Shown here one piece after another: positions 9,519 to 20,042 of a DNA stretch of 44,775 bases. The position numbers were made by a program, and so were the translations under genes. How positions within the stretch are numbered: position 1 is the stretch's first letter; the number at the start of each line of letters is the position of its first letter. The notes beneath the pieces are model-generated. The model had not been told where the DNA came from. It searched no databases and saw only the letters and a program-made list of their open reading frames with translations. Origin of the DNA: Hydrogenophaga sp. (GTDB taxonomy: Bacteria > Pseudomonadota > Gammaproteobacteria > Burkholderiales > Burkholderiaceae_C); assembly GCA_030696525.1 (NCBI GenBank), contig JAUYSB010000011.1, positions 1 to 44,775 of the forward strand, in the 5' to 3' direction.

Positions 9519-10562
9519 TCAGCGCAGACGTTCCAGCGATTGCGCAAATTCGCGCAGGGTCGCTGGTGGCACCTCGCCCATGGCGGTGAGCCAGTGATCG
9601 CCCAGGCGCTTCGTCAGCGAATGGGTGGCGCCCACGGCCGAAGCGCCTTCACGGCGGTGGCGCTGCGCGTCATAGGGTTCCACGAACAGCGACACCGAAC
9701 TCAGGCCATCGGAAAACACCCACTGCATGGGCACCGTGCCAGGCGCCGCCGCCGGGTCGCCCCGGGTGTGGCTGCTCATGGGCAAAAAGCCGGGCACGTC
9801 CTGTTTCAGCCGCCAGCCCTGGGCTTCGGCGGTGGTGCTGTTGAGCTGGGGACGCAGGATCTTGTAGCCCTGGGTCTTGGCCATCTGCCGGGCCAGGGTT
9901 TCCATCTTTACCGGCGCGTCGAGCTGGAGTTCGGAGAACACCATCTGCTCGATGACCTGGCCCTGCCCGTCCAAGGTCTGCATCTTCACGGTCAGGCCGG
10001 TCTGTTTTTCGGACCACACGCGGTAGCCAAAACGCAGCGCATCGCGCGGCTGGATGTGCAGCACGTCGGCATCGAAGCCGGCGACCCGCTCCACGCCGAG
10101 CATGCGCAGGGTGTAGTGCTCTTCAATGGCGTTGCCGGGGGTCTTGATCTGATCGGGGAACGGCCGCAAGGCCTGGCGTTTTTCGGCCCAGGCCACACGC
10201 GATTCGGGCACCAGTGTGAGCACCTCGTCGTTTTTGCGCAGCGTGGTGCGCGCGGTGCCGGTCAGCGAGTCAATGCGCTCCATCTGCTGCGTGCCATCGC
10301 ACACATGCCAGATCTTGGAGGCCGACATGGCGCTGCCTGCCGACACCACAAAGGTGCCGATGTAGGCGCGTCGGCGCGAGGCTTCCTGCAGCCGGTCCAG
10401 CCACTGGTTCAGGCTCGGCGGTGGCGTGCCTGGCCCCGTGGTGAAGACACCCGCGCTCTGCGCGATGGCCCCCGGGGCAACAAGTGCCGCCCACAAGGCC
10501 AGACCCACCACGGGTCGGCCCAGGGCACGCACGGACAGTCGGTGGACGCCGCCGACGCTCAT
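9519..10562 (-). CDS. rseB: Sigma-E regulatory protein RseB/MucB
   Basis: Periplasmic protein that binds the anti-sigma factor RseA and shields it from protease cleavage, lowering sigma-E activity. The 347 residues start with a signal peptide cleaved near AIA-QS (residue 34), then the MucB/RseB N-terminal LolA-like domain (WLDRLQEASRRRAYIGTFVVSAG) and a smaller C-terminal domain (about 240-345). The start ATG overlaps the rseA stop by 4 bases, giving strict rseA-rseB coupling. A 102-base gap to mucD follows. Confidence 0.92.
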   Translation of the reverse strand: MSVGGVHRLSVRALGRPVVGLALWAALVAPGAIAQSAGVFTTGPGTPPPSLNQWLDRLQEASRRRAYIGTFVVSAGSAMSASKIWHVCDGTQQMERIDSLTGTARTTLRKNDEVLTLVPESRVAWAEKRQALRPFPDQIKTPGNAIEEHYTLRMLGVERVAGFDADVLHIQPRDALRFGYRVWSEKQTGLTVKMQTLDGQGQVIEQMVFSELQLDAPVKMETLARQMAKTQGYKILRPQLNSTTAEAQGWRLKQDVPGFLPMSSHTRGDPAAAPGTVPMQWVFSDGLSSVSLFVEPYDAQRHRREGASAVGATHSLTKRLGDHWLTAMGEVPPATLREFAQSLERLR

Positions 10563-11230
10563 CGTTGCCCTTCCGGCAGATCGAAGGCGGCGTTGCGCAA
10601 AAAGCCGGCCGGCATCTGCAGCGCCGACATGCCACCGGCCTGCCGGTGGGCCGCCATCAGCTCTTCGAGGCGGGGGTCGCGCAGAACGGGGCCCTGCTCA
10701 CCCGCCACCACCACAGGTGCGGCGGCCTCCACGCTGGCCGCAGCCACAGGCGCGCTCTGAACCGGCATCTGCGCCAGCTGCGGGCCGGCCGCACCGTCCA
10801 TGGCACCCGTGCCTGCCATGTTCCATGCAACGGCCACCACGGCGGCCAGGGACGCAAAACCAGCCAGCATCTTCCAGCGGAACACCGCGTCATTGGCGGC
10901 TTCGGCACGCGTGGGCGCCAGCACCACGGGCGCAGCGATGAGTTCGTGTGCAGGCGCAGCGCGCTCCTGGCGCACCCGCTGCATGATGGCCGCCACCCTT
11001 GCGCCGTCGGCGGCCTGGGGCGCCGCACCACGCAGCGCATCACCGATCAGCTGGTAGCGCGCCCAGGTGGAGCAGACCACGTCAGCATCGTCCCGCCACA
11101 GCGCCGCCTCGGCGGCGGCATCGATTTCGCCATCGACCAGCGCCGACAGGTGTTCGTGCACGGACCCATCGGCGGCCGGCGTGGTCGCCGCACCAAATGG
11201 AACGGGAGCTGAAGACGTTGGGCGGTTCAT
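10559..11230 (-). CDS. rseA: Anti-sigma-E factor RseA/MucA
   Basis: Membrane anti-sigma factor that holds RpoE inactive until regulated proteolysis. From the ATG at 11230 it has 223 residues: an N-terminal cytoplasmic sigma-binding domain containing HEHLSALVDGEID (about 25-37) and STWARYQLIGDAL, one membrane span (about 119-138) and an Ala/Pro-rich periplasmic domain for RseB contact. An alternative GTG at 11275 overlaps the rpoE stop (GTGA) and would add 15 residues. Neither start has a strong ribosome site, so the start remains uncertain. Confidence 0.9.
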   Translation of the reverse strand: MNRPTSSAPVPFGAATTPAADGSVHEHLSALVDGEIDAAAEAALWRDDADVVCSTWARYQLIGDALRGAAPQAADGARVAAIMQRVRQERAAPAHELIAAPVVLAPTRAEAANDAVFRWKMLAGFASLAAVVAVAWNMAGTGAMDGAAGPQLAQMPVQSAPVAAASVEAAAPVVVAGEQGPVLRDPRLEELMAAHRQAGGMSALQMPAGFLRNAAFDLPEGQR

Positions 11231-11271
11231 GGTCACACTCACAAAATAGGGCGTCGTCGGTGCCGGTGGCC

Positions 11272-11913
11272 TCACCAGCGTTTGCCCGACTGGTTTTCCA
11301 GCATGGGCTTGATTCGGGCCGAAATCGCCTCACGGGCACGGAAAATCCGCGACCGCACGGTGCCGATCGGGCAATCCAGCGCCGCCGCAATTTCCTCGTA
11401 GCTCAGGCCATCGATTTCGCGCAGGGTGATGGCTTGGCACAACTCGGTGGGCAAGGCCTCCATGGCGGCGTTGACGGCCGCTGCGATTTCCTTGCTGGCC
11501 AGCACGGCCTCGGGGGTCTCGGCATCGGCGATCTGCTGGGTTGGTTCCAGATCGGACCCGGAAGTTTCATCGTCGTCGGCCGATTTCATGGACGACATCA
11601 GGATCACCGGATCGCGTTTCAGTTCCAGCAGTTGCTTCTTGGCGGTGTTGACCGCGATGCGGTAGAGCCAAGTGTAGAACTGGGCGTCGCCACGGAATTG
11701 CGACAGGGCCCGGTAAGCGCGTATGAAGGTTTCCTGCGCGATGTCGGGCACCAGGTCCACGTCGCGCACCATGCGGCCGATCAGGCGCTCGATGCGCCGC
11801 TGGTACTTGATGACCAGCATCTCGAAGGCCCGCTCCTCGCCTGCCAGGGTGCGCTGGACCAGCAGAACATCGCTATCGGGCGCAGGCGGGGAAATGTGGT
11901 CGTCGGGGTTCAT
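11272..11913 (-). CDS. rpoE: RNA polymerase sigma factor RpoE (sigma-E/AlgU)
   Basis: ECF sigma factor for the envelope-stress response. The 213-residue protein has region 2 with PDIAQETFIRAYRALSQFRG and region 4 with LPTELCQAITLREIDGLSYEEIA followed by GTVRSRIFRARE, the DNA-binding helix-turn-helix. The ATG at 11913 overlaps the stop of the upstream membrane-protein ORF by 4 bases. A TATATT box on the minus strand at 11939-11934 could be a promoter close to the start. Position directly before rseA-rseB-mucD identifies it as the RpoE/AlgU type rather than another ECF sigma. Confidence 0.96.
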   Translation of the reverse strand: MNPDDHISPPAPDSDVLLVQRTLAGEERAFEMLVIKYQRRIERLIGRMVRDVDLVPDIAQETFIRAYRALSQFRGDAQFYTWLYRIAVNTAKKQLLELKRDPVILMSSMKSADDDETSGSDLEPTQQIADAETPEAVLASKEIAAAVNAAMEALPTELCQAITLREIDGLSYEEIAAALDCPIGTVRSRIFRAREAISARIKPMLENQSGKRW

Positions 11914-12404
11914 GGTGGCTGAGGTGGCCGCGAAATATACCCCATGGGTCGGGCCGCCCACACCGCGCGGCGCAGGTCGTCCCAGCGCGCCACATCGCGC
12001 CGGCGCTCCAGCCACAGCCAGCGTGGCGCGCGCGGCGCGCCCTCCAGACGCAACAGCAGCACGCACTGCACGTCCAAAGCCACATGCACCGCCGCCACAG
12101 GCGCGGGCTCGCCGCAGCCATCGAGTGCCCATTGCCACTGCCCTTCTCGCCACAGCAGCTGTCCCCGGGGGCTGCGCTGCCACCACCAGCCGGCCCAGGT
12201 CACCACCAGCACCCAACCCGCCAGGCCCAGCGTCAGGAAACGGGCGGCAGCGGCATGTTCGCGCGGATCGGCGCCCTGTCCTGCGGCGGCGGCCAGCGCA
12301 CCGAGCAGCAGCAGGGACACGCCCAGCAGCCCCCAGCCCGCCCAAAAACAACGCCCCGCCGGGTAGGACACCGGCGGGGCGTGGTAGCGGGTCGTGCCAG
12401 GCAT
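11910..12404 (-). CDS. YgfX-like small membrane protein of unknown function
   Basis: A 164-residue ORF with two hydrophobic segments (about 22-41 and 56-75) followed by a Trp-rich soluble tail containing LLWREGQWQWALDGCG and WLWLERRRDVARWDDLRRAVW. That pattern (WxL..., RWDxLRRAV) is reminiscent of YgfX/CptA-type proteins; the match is by eye only. It ends in a 4-base overlap with rpoE, which supports it being a translated member of that operon. Its first codons contain a perfect terminator hairpin (12347-12381), so the true start may be a later GTG near residue 28 (GVSLLLLGAL). Confidence 0.6.
   Translation of the reverse strand: MPGTTRYHAPPVSYPAGRCFWAGWGLLGVSLLLLGALAAAAGQGADPREHAAAARFLTLGLAGWVLVVTWAGWWWQRSPRGQLLWREGQWQWALDGCGEPAPVAAVHVALDVQCVLLLRLEGAPRAPRWLWLERRRDVARWDDLRRAVWAARPMGYISRPPQPP
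12347..12381 (-). terminator. Intrinsic terminator after fabF, inside the next ORF's 5' end
   Basis: Perfect 11-bp arms at 12352-12362 and 12371-12381 with an 8-base loop are followed on the minus strand by TTGTTTTT. The hairpin lies about 40 bases past the fabF stop, as expected for the end of the fab operon, but it falls within codons 8-18 of the YgfX-like ORF. Confidence 0.75.
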
Positions 12405-12418
12405 TCAACAACGGGGGC

Positions 12419-13663
12419 TCAGACGCGCTTGAAAATCAGCGTGCCGTTGGTGCCGCCAAAACCGAAGTTGTTTTTCATCGCCACATCGATCTTCAGGTCA
12501 CGTGCGGTGTTGGCGCAGTAGTCCAGGTCGCACTCGGGGTCCTGGTTGAAGATGTTGATCGTGGGCGGGCTTTTCTGGTGGTGCAGCGCCAGCACGGTGA
12601 ACACCGACTCGATGCCGCCCGCGCCGCCCAACAGGTGACCGGTCATGGACTTGGTCGAGTTGACCACCGTCTTTTTGGCGTGATCGCCCAGCGCGGCCTT
12701 GATCGCGTTGGTCTCGTTCACGTCGCCCAGCGGGGTGGACGTGCCATGTGCGTTCAGGTAGTCAATCTGATCGGCATTCATGCCGGCATTGCGCAGCGCC
12801 AGCACCATGGCGCGGCGCGGGCCGTCCATGCTGGGCGCCGTCATGTGGCCGGCGTCGGCGCTCATACCAAAACCCGCCAGCTCGGCGTAGATTTTGGCGC
12901 CACGGGCCTTGGCGTGTTCGTACTCCTCGAGCACCAGCACGCCGGCGCCCTCACCCAGCACAAAACCGTCGCGGTCCTTGTCCCAGGGGCGGGACGCGGT
13001 GGCGGGGTCGTCGTTGCGGGTGGAGAGCGCGCGCATGGCGGCAAAACCGCCCAGGCCCAGTGGCGACACCGTGGCTTCGGAGCCACCGGCCACCACCACG
13101 TCGGCGTCACCGTATTCGATCAGACGGCCGGCTTCACCGATGCAGTGCAGGCCGGTGGTGCAGGCGGTGACGATGGCCAGGTTGGGGCCTTTGAAGCCAA
13201 AGCGCATCGACACATGACCGGCGATCATGTTGGAGATGGACGCTGGCACAAAAAACGGCGAAATGCGCCGTGGGCCCCGGTTCGTCAGTTCGGTGTGGGT
13301 ATCTTCGATCATCGGCAGACCGCCGATGCCCGAACCGATCACACAGCCGATGCGCTCGGCGGCATCGCCCTCGAGCGCGTCGCCCACCTTCAACCCGGCA
13401 TCAGCCACGGCCTGGGCCGCAGCGGCAATGCCGTAGTGGATGAAGGTGTCCATGGTCCGCGCCTCTTTGGCGCCGATGTAGGACTCGAGCGGAAAATTCT
13501 TGACCTCGCCTGCGATCTTGCAGGAGAAGTTGGAGGCATCGAATTTGGTGACCAGGTCAATGCCGGAGCGACCGGCGAGCAGGTTGGCCCAGGCTTCGTC
13601 CACCGTGTTGCCCACGGGACTGACGCAGCCCAGACCGGTCACGACAACACGGCGTCTGGTCAT
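12419..13663 (-). CDS. fabF: 3-oxoacyl-ACP synthase II (KAS II) FabF
   Basis: Elongating condensing enzyme of type II fatty-acid synthesis, joining malonyl-ACP to acyl-ACP. The 414-residue thiolase-fold protein has the nucleophile Cys168 in VTACTTGLH and the two catalytic histidines in [11 protein letters not shown] and [13 protein letters not shown]. Length and motifs match FabF rather than FabB. It lies 6 bases after acpP, the conserved acpP-fabF pair, and its transcript probably ends at the hairpin at 12347-12381. Confidence 0.97.
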   Translation of the reverse strand: MTRRRVVVTGLGCVSPVGNTVDEAWANLLAGRSGIDLVTKFDASNFSCKIAGEVKNFPLESYIGAKEARTMDTFIHYGIAAAAQAVADAGLKVGDALEGDAAERIGCVIGSGIGGLPMIEDTHTELTNRGPRRISPFFVPASISNMIAGHVSMRFGFKGPNLAIVTACTTGLHCIGEAGRLIEYGDADVVVAGGSEATVSPLGLGGFAAMRALSTRNDDPATASRPWDKDRDGFVLGEGAGVLVLEEYEHAKARGAKIYAELAGFGMSADAGHMTAPSMDGPRRAMVLALRNAGMNADQIDYLNAHGTSTPLGDVNETNAIKAALGDHAKKTVVNSTKSMTGHLLGGAGGIESVFTVLALHHQKSPPTINIFNQDPECDLDYCANTARDLKIDVAMKNNFGFGGTNGTLIFKRV

Positions 13664-13669
13664 GCCAAA

Positions 13670-14771
<1,102 letters not shown>

Positions 14772-14775
<4 letters not shown>

Positions 14776-15722
14776 GCCAGCAACTCCTTCACGTCGGCCA
14801 GCGAGGCCGGATCGAACAATGCAGCGCCGGTCAGCTCGGCGTCGATGCGTTTGGTCATGCCAGCCAGCACCTTGCCGGGGCCGCATTCCACCAGGGTGGT
14901 GATGCCACGTGCCTTGATGGCCTGGACACACTCGACCCAACGCACCGGGCCAAAGGCCTGGCGGTACAACGCGTCGCGGATGCGATCGGCATCAAGCTCC
15001 ACCGCCACATCGATGTTGTTGACCAGCGGGATCTGCGGCGCGGCAAAGGCGGTGTCGGCCAGCTTGGCACGCAGCTTGTCGGCCGCCGGTTTCATGAGGC
15101 TGGAGTGGAAAGGTGCGGACACCGGCAGCGGCAAGGCACGTTTGGCGCCATTGGCCTTGAGCACCTCGCACGCTTTTTCCACCGCCGCCTTGCTGCCGGC
15201 GATCACGGTCTGGGCGGCGTCGTTGAAGTTGACGGCCTCCACCACCTCGGCGCTGCCCGCGCCAAACGTGGCCTGTGCTTCAGCGCAGCCGGCAATGACC
15301 TTGGCGGCGTCCATGCCCAGAATGGCGGCCATGGCGCCCGTGCCCACCGGCACGGCCTCCTGCATGGCGGCGGCACGGAAACGCACCAGCGGTGCGGCTT
15401 GCGCCAGCGTGAGCACACCCGAAGCCACCAGGGCCGAATATTCACCAAGCGAGTGGCCGGCCACGGCCGCGGGCAGCGCGCCGCCATCGGCACGCCAGAC
15501 GCGCCAGGCGGCCACAGCGGCCACCAGCATCACCGGCTGGGTGTTGGTGGTCAGCGCCAGCGCCTCTTTCGGGCCTTCCTGGATCAGGCGGCCCACGTCC
15601 TGGCCCAAAGCGTCGGACGCCTCTTTCAAGGTCTCCAGCACCACCGGGTGGTCGCCCCAGGCGTCCAGCATGCCCACGGACTGCGAGCCCTGGCCGGGAA
15701 AAACAAAAGCAAAGGATTTCAT
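14772..15722 (-). CDS. fabD: Malonyl-CoA:ACP transacylase FabD
   Basis: Loads malonyl groups onto ACP for chain elongation. From the ATG at 15722 it has 316 residues, beginning with the family signature FVFPGQGSQSVGM and carrying the nucleophile Ser91 in AGHSLGEYSALVA. A later motif, PVSAPFHSSLM, supplies the catalytic histidine. It follows fabH after a 51-base gap and overlaps fabG by 4 bases. Ten codons are open upstream of the chosen start but are unlike the family. Confidence 0.97.
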
Positions 15723-15773
15723 GACATCAACCTTGGGTGGGCACGCGCCCACACACTGAATCCATTCGGAGGG

Positions 15774-16751
15774 TCAAAACGTGAGCAGCACCGCGCCCCA
15801 GGTGAAGCCGCCGCCCACACCTTCGAGCAAAAGCTTCTGACCCTTTTGCACCTGGCCGGCGCGCACCGCGTGGTCCAGCGCCAGGGGAATGGACGCGGCC
15901 GAGGTGTTGCCGTGCTGGTCCACCGTGACCACCACCTTGTCCATGGACAGCTTGAGCTTGCGCGCCGTGCTGGTCATGATGCGGATGTTGGCCTGGTGCG
16001 GGATCAGCCAGTCGATGTCGGTGTCCTTGAGGCCGGCCTTGGCCAGCGTGGCGCGGGCGGCACCTTCGAGCACGCCCACGGCCAGCTTGAACACCGCCTG
16101 GCCGTCCATCTTCAGGGTGGGCTCGCCCAGCACCTGGCCGCCCGACACCGTGCCCGGCACACACAGGATGCCCACGTGTTTGCCATCGGCGTGCAGGTCG
16201 GTGGCCAGGATGCCCGGCGTGTCGCTGGCTTCCAGCACCACGGCACCGGCGCCATCACCGAACAACACGCAGGTGGTGCGGTCGTTGAAGTCGAGGATGC
16301 GGCTGAACACTTCGGCGCCGATGACCAGCGCCTTCTTGGCCGTGCCCGTGCGGATCAGCGCATCGGCCACCGTCAACGCGTAGACAAAACCGCTGCACAC
16401 CGCCTGCACGTCGAACACCGGGCAGCCAGCGATGCCCAGCTTGTGCTGCAGGATGGCGGCGGTGGAGGGGAACACCATGTCCGGCGTGGACGTGGCAACG
16501 ATGATGAGATCGATGTCTTGCGGCGTCACGCCAGCGGCGTCCATGGCGCTGCGCGCGGCCTCAACGCCCAGATCGCTGCTGCACACATCGGGCGCGGCAA
16601 AGTGGCGCGCCCGGATGCCGGTGCGCTCCACGATCCATTCGTCGGAGGTTTCCAGACCACGTTCGGCCAGCTCGGCCGCGAGGTCGGCATTGGTGACACG
16701 GCGCGGCGGCAAATAGCTGCCGGTGCCGGTGATGCGAGAAAAAGCGCTCAT
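15774..16751 (-). CDS. fabH: 3-oxoacyl-ACP synthase III FabH
   Basis: Initiates fatty-acid synthesis by condensing acetyl-CoA with malonyl-ACP. The 325 residues carry the Cys-His-Asn triad: Cys119 in DVQAVCSGF, His in LIPHQANIR and Asn in [10 protein letters not shown]. The N-terminus has [15 protein letters not shown] and the [15 protein letters not shown] segment typical of FabH. The start codon follows directly on the plsX stop (TAA then ATG), so plsX and fabH are tightly coupled. The residues VCSSDL at 56-61 are genuine sequence, not adapter-derived (see rejected items). Confidence 0.97.
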   Translation of the reverse strand: MSAFSRITGTGSYLPPRRVTNADLAAELAERGLETSDEWIVERTGIRARHFAAPDVCSSDLGVEAARSAMDAAGVTPQDIDLIIVATSTPDMVFPSTAAILQHKLGIAGCPVFDVQAVCSGFVYALTVADALIRTGTAKKALVIGAEVFSRILDFNDRTTCVLFGDGAGAVVLEASDTPGILATDLHADGKHVGILCVPGTVSGGQVLGEPTLKMDGQAVFKLAVGVLEGAARATLAKAGLKDTDIDWLIPHQANIRIMTSTARKLKLSMDKVVVTVDQHGNTSAASIPLALDHAVRAGQVQKGQKLLLEGVGGGFTWGAVLLTF

Positions 16752-17798
16752 TTAATCTGGGGCGGCCGCGGAGACGGGCACAGCGCTGGCGCCGGTCAAC
16801 AAAGGCGCGGCGTGCGCAATGCGGGCCTGCACACGTTCCAGCAGGTGGTTGCGGGCCGCATCATACGCCCGGTTCAAGGCCTGCTCAAAAGCAAATGGGT
16901 CGGCCGAGCCGTGGCTCTTGAACACTAGGCCACGCAGGCCGAGCAGCGCAGCACCGTTGTAACGGCGGTAGTCGGCGCGCTTTTTGAATGCAGATAACAC
17001 CGGATAGGCCACAAGTGCCGCCATTTTGGTGAAGATGTTGCGCGAGAACTCTTGTTTGAGAAAGGCCGCGATCATCGAGGCCAGGCCTTCGCTGGCCTTG
17101 AGCGCCACGTTGCCGACAAAACCGTCGCAGACCACGATGTCGGCCGTGCCCTTGAAGATGTCGTTGCCCTCGACGTTGCCAATGAAGTTGAGGTCCCCCG
17201 CCTCGGCCGCGCTGCGCAGCAGTTCGCCGGCCTTTTTGATGACTTCGTTGCCCTTGATGGCCTCGGAGCCGATGTTGAGCAGGCCCACGGTGGGCTGGGG
17301 TTTGTTCTTGAGCACCGAATCCAGCGCCGAGCCCATGACCGCAAACTCCAGCAAATGCTGCTCAGTGCAGTCCACGTTGGCGCCCAGATCGAGCACGGTG
17401 GTGGAGCCGCCCAAAGCGTTGGGCATGGGGTAGGCAATCGCCGGCCGGTCGATGCCATCGAGGGTTTTGAGCAGATAGCGTGCGATCGCCATCAAAGCCC
17501 CCGTGTTGCCAGCAGATAACACCGCCTGCGCCCGACCATCCTTGACCAACTGGATGGCCACGCGCATGGAGGAATCCTTCTTGCGGCGCAGCGCAATCTC
17601 CACCGGGTCGTCCATGGCCACCACCTCGCTGGCGGGCACCACGGTGGCGCGCTCGTGCACGAACCCCTTCAAGGCCTCGGGCAGGCCCACCAGCAGCAAA
17701 TGCACGTCGACATGCCGCTCCAGCAGGCGCCGGCAAGCCGGCAGGGTGATGGCGGGACCGTGGTCGCCGCCCATGCAGTCAACGGCAAGGGTGATCAT
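16752..17798 (-). CDS. plsX: Phosphate acyltransferase PlsX
   Basis: Makes acyl-phosphate from acyl-ACP, the first step of phosphatidic-acid synthesis with PlsY. From the ATG at 17798 the protein has 348 residues, opening [14 protein letters not shown] and containing [25 protein letters not shown] and [11 protein letters not shown], all typical of PlsX. The ATG has no Shine-Dalgarno sequence; the bases before it are the T-tract of a terminator-like hairpin at 17803-17848. A TTG four codons upstream is the alternative start. Confidence 0.96.
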   Translation of the reverse strand: MITLAVDCMGGDHGPAITLPACRRLLERHVDVHLLLVGLPEALKGFVHERATVVPASEVVAMDDPVEIALRRKKDSSMRVAIQLVKDGRAQAVLSAGNTGALMAIARYLLKTLDGIDRPAIAYPMPNALGGSTTVLDLGANVDCTEQHLLEFAVMGSALDSVLKNKPQPTVGLLNIGSEAIKGNEVIKKAGELLRSAAEAGDLNFIGNVEGNDIFKGTADIVVCDGFVGNVALKASEGLASMIAAFLKQEFSRNIFTKMAALVAYPVLSAFKKRADYRRYNGAALLGLRGLVFKSHGSADPFAFEQALNRAYDAARNHLLERVQARIAHAAPLLTGASAVPVSAAAPD

Positions 17799-17802
17799 GC
17801 GT

Positions 17803-17848
17803 ACAAACAAAAAGGCCCGAGGCTACTGATGGCGTAGCGCCGGGCCTT
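17803..17848 (-). terminator. Terminator-like hairpin between rpmF and plsX
   Basis: On the minus strand, arms AAGGCCCG (17848-17841) and CGGGCCTT (17819-17812), with an inner GCTAC/GTAGC stem, are followed by a T-rich tail, and the plsX ATG comes only 13 bases after the stem. This would end most rpmF transcripts before plsX and leave limited read-through. Confidence 0.7.
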
Positions 17849-17895
17849 GATTGGGCTGAAGAAAAGCCGTGGGACCGATAAGCGCGGTGGCGCGA

Positions 17896-18078
17896 TCAGG
17901 CCTCGGATTTGTTCTTCAGCACCTGGCGACCACGGTAGAAGCCGTTGGGGCTGATGTGGTGACGCAGGTGGATTTCACCGGTGGTGGGCTCAACGGCCGT
18001 GCCCGGGGTGGTCAGGGCGTTGTGCGAACGGTGCATACCGCGCTTGGAGGGCGACTTTTTGTTTTGCTGAACGGCCAT
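17896..18078 (-). CDS. rpmF: 50S ribosomal protein L32
   Basis: Small basic protein of the large ribosomal subunit. The 60 residues begin [20 protein letters not shown], the usual L32 opening, and have the conserved [18 protein letters not shown] segment; the four-cysteine zinc ribbon of some L32 proteins is absent, as is common in proteobacteria. A good CAGGAG ribosome site precedes the ATG at 18078. The yceD-rpmF-plsX order is conserved. Confidence 0.97.
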   Translation of the reverse strand: MAVQQNKKSPSKRGMHRSHNALTTPGTAVEPTTGEIHLRHHISPNGFYRGRQVLKNKSEA

Positions 18079-18192
18079 GGTTGGCTCCTGAAAAAAAAGT
18101 GAAAGTAAGTGGAATGCGCTGAATCCACTCAAGCCGTGGCCGGCGCCAAACCACGCATTATAGCCTCATCTGACGCGCCTGCCAAACGCCGC

Positions 18193-18744
18193 TCAGCCCT
18201 TCTTGATCTGCTGCAGCACCGCAAACGGGTTGGGGCGGGCGGGCGCGTCTTCGATGACCGGCCCGGCCGAGGTGGGCAAGGCGGTCGGGCAAACTTCGTG
18301 CATGGGCACCAGGGGCAGCGCCATGATGAGTTCGTCCTCGATCAGCTCCACCAGGTTGAAGGCCGGCTGGAACACCAGCACGTCCTCCTCGCTGTCCTCG
18401 TCTTCGGCGGCCGCGGTGGCCTCGTCGGCCACAAAACGGAACCACCGGTCCACCGCCAGCGCCTCGACCACGGGCGACAGACAACGTTGGCACACCACCG
18501 GCAACTCGGTCGACGCGTTCAGGTGCAGCCACAACACGGGCGGCTGCGCGGCAGCCGTGCCGGGTGCGGCCACGGCCCGCCGCCACTCGGCTTGGGCCGA
18601 CCAGCGCACCAGGCGCGGTTCGGCGTCGGCGGCTTCGGCCGCCAGCCGTGAAAACAGGTCGATGGCGCCCTCGCCCGTCAGGGTGTCGCCCGACTGCGCC
18701 AGGTGACGCAAATCGAGGCTATCGGGAAGAAGTCGTGTGGCCAT
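18193..18744 (-). CDS. yceD: YceD/DUF177 family protein (23S rRNA accumulation protein)
   Basis: Member of the DUF177 family always found before rpmF; in E. coli and plants it affects 23S rRNA levels. The protein of 183 residues from ATG 18744 begins ATRLLPDSLDLRHLAQSG and contains the paired-cysteine segment ELPVVCQRCLSPV, an acidic stretch (AAAEDEDSEED) and EDELIMALPLVPMHE, typical of the family. An ATG at 18780 would add 12 residues, but it overlaps a TAAAAT box (18784-18779) whose transcript would begin inside, so the shorter start is preferred. Confidence 0.9.
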   Translation of the reverse strand: MATRLLPDSLDLRHLAQSGDTLTGEGAIDLFSRLAAEAADAEPRLVRWSAQAEWRRAVAAPGTAAAQPPVLWLHLNASTELPVVCQRCLSPVVEALAVDRWFRFVADEATAAAEDEDSEEDVLVFQPAFNLVELIEDELIMALPLVPMHEVCPTALPTSAGPVIEDAPARPNPFAVLQQIKKG

Positions 18745-18795
18745 GCGCTCGCGGGTATGCTTGAAAGAACTGTCTGACATTTTAGTTGCCGCCCC

Positions 18796-19398
18796 ATGAC
18801 CACCGTTCGCTGCGCCGCCACCATGCTGCAACGCACCTTCGAGGAGTGGCGCGCGCAAGGCGACGACCTCTGGCTGTTTGCCTACGGCTCGCTGATCTGG
18901 AAAACCGAGTTCGAGGTGGCCGAAAAGCGCCCGGCCCGGGTGCACGGCCACCACCGCGCCCTGCAGATGTGGAGCCGCGTGAACCGGGGCACGCCCGAAC
19001 GCCCCGGCCTGGTGCTGGCGCTTATCAACGGCGGCAGTTGCGCCGGCATGGCCTTGCGGGTGAAGGCCGACCATGTGCCTGACATGCTGCCCCAGCTGTG
19101 GCAGCGCGAAATGCCCAACCCGGTGTACGACCCGAAATGGCTGCCCTGCCAGACACCCCAGGGGCCGGTCAGGGCCCTCTCCTTCACCCTGTCGCGCCAC
19201 AGCCCCAACTTCACAGGCCGCCTGAGCGACGCCCGTTACCGCGAGATCTTTGCCCACTCGCGCGGGCGCTACGGCAGCACGATCGACTACGCCCGCCTGA
19301 CCTGCGAACACCTGCGCGCCATCGGCATCATCGACGCCGAACTGGAACGTGTGGTGGCGCTGGCCCCCAACACCTCTGCCACGAAACACCCCACATGA
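18796..19398 (+). CDS. chaC: ChaC-like gamma-glutamylcyclotransferase
   Basis: Cytoplasmic enzyme of the ChaC family, which releases 5-oxoproline from glutathione. The 200 residues contain the substrate-loop motif FAYGSLIWK (28-36), [19 protein letters not shown], and [25 protein letters not shown]. It is transcribed divergently from yceD with only about 50 bases between starts and ends in a 4-base overlap with pdxH. Glutathione as substrate is inferred from the family. Confidence 0.88.
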   Translation: MTTVRCAATMLQRTFEEWRAQGDDLWLFAYGSLIWKTEFEVAEKRPARVHGHHRALQMWSRVNRGTPERPGLVLALINGGSCAGMALRVKADHVPDMLPQLWQREMPNPVYDPKWLPCQTPQGPVRALSFTLSRHSPNFTGRLSDARYREIFAHSRGRYGSTIDYARLTCEHLRAIGIIDAELERVVALAPNTSATKHPT

Positions 19399-20030
19399 AC
19401 ATCGCCGACCTGCGCAAGAGTTACGAAAAAGCCGAGCTCAGCGAGACCGAATCGCGCGCCGACCCCTTGAAGCAATTCGAGCTGTGGCTGCAACAGGCCA
19501 TTCAGGGCCAGGTGCCCGAGCCCAACGCCATGACCGTGGCCACCGTGGGCAGCGACCTGCGCCCCAGCACCCGCGTGGTGCTGATCAAAGGCTGCGACGA
19601 GCGTGGCATCGTCTGGTACACCAATTACGAGAGTCGCAAGGGCCGCGAGCTGGCGGGCAACCCCTTTGCCGCGCTGCAATTCCACTGGGTGGAGCTGGAG
19701 CGTGTGGTGCGCATCGAGGGTGTGGTGGAGAAGGTGAGCGACGAAGAAAGCGATGCCTACTTCCACAGCCGGCCGCTGGACAGCCGCATCGGCGCCTGGG
19801 CCAGCCCGCAGAGCGAGGTGATTGAAGGCCGAGGCGTGCTGGTGGCCAACGCGGCCAAGTTTGGCGCCAAGTTTTTGCTGCAACCGCCGCGCCCGCCGCA
19901 CTGGGGCGGCTACCGCCTCAAGCCCCAGGAATGGCAGTTCTGGCAGGGCCGCAAAAGCCGCCTGCACGACCGGCTGCGCTACCGCCTCCAGGACGACGGC
20001 AGCTGGCTGCGCGAGCGCCTGGCGCCCTGA
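19395..20030 (+). CDS. pdxH: Pyridoxine/pyridoxamine 5'-phosphate oxidase PdxH
   Basis: FMN enzyme that oxidises pyridoxine or pyridoxamine 5'-phosphate to pyridoxal 5'-phosphate. The 211 residues match the family end to end: [12 protein letters not shown] at the N-terminus, [23 protein letters not shown] for FMN contact, [38 protein letters not shown], and the C-terminal [17 protein letters not shown] signature. Translation is probably coupled to chaC (ATGA overlap). It ends 12 bases from the convergent lipoprotein gene with no visible terminator between them. Confidence 0.97.
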   Translation: MNIADLRKSYEKAELSETESRADPLKQFELWLQQAIQGQVPEPNAMTVATVGSDLRPSTRVVLIKGCDERGIVWYTNYESRKGRELAGNPFAALQFHWVELERVVRIEGVVEKVSDEESDAYFHSRPLDSRIGAWASPQSEVIEGRGVLVANAAKFGAKFLLQPPRPPHWGGYRLKPQEWQFWQGRKSRLHDRLRYRLQDDGSWLRERLAP

Positions 20031-20042
20031 TCGTCACGGTCG

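Noticed and set aside
16569-16586. FabH contains VCSSDL, a peptide typical of Illumina adapter read-through
   Set aside because: The adapter would encode it with TCT TCC GAT CT. Here the serines are encoded by AGC AGC, and the flanking protein aligns well with FabH, so it is genuine sequence.
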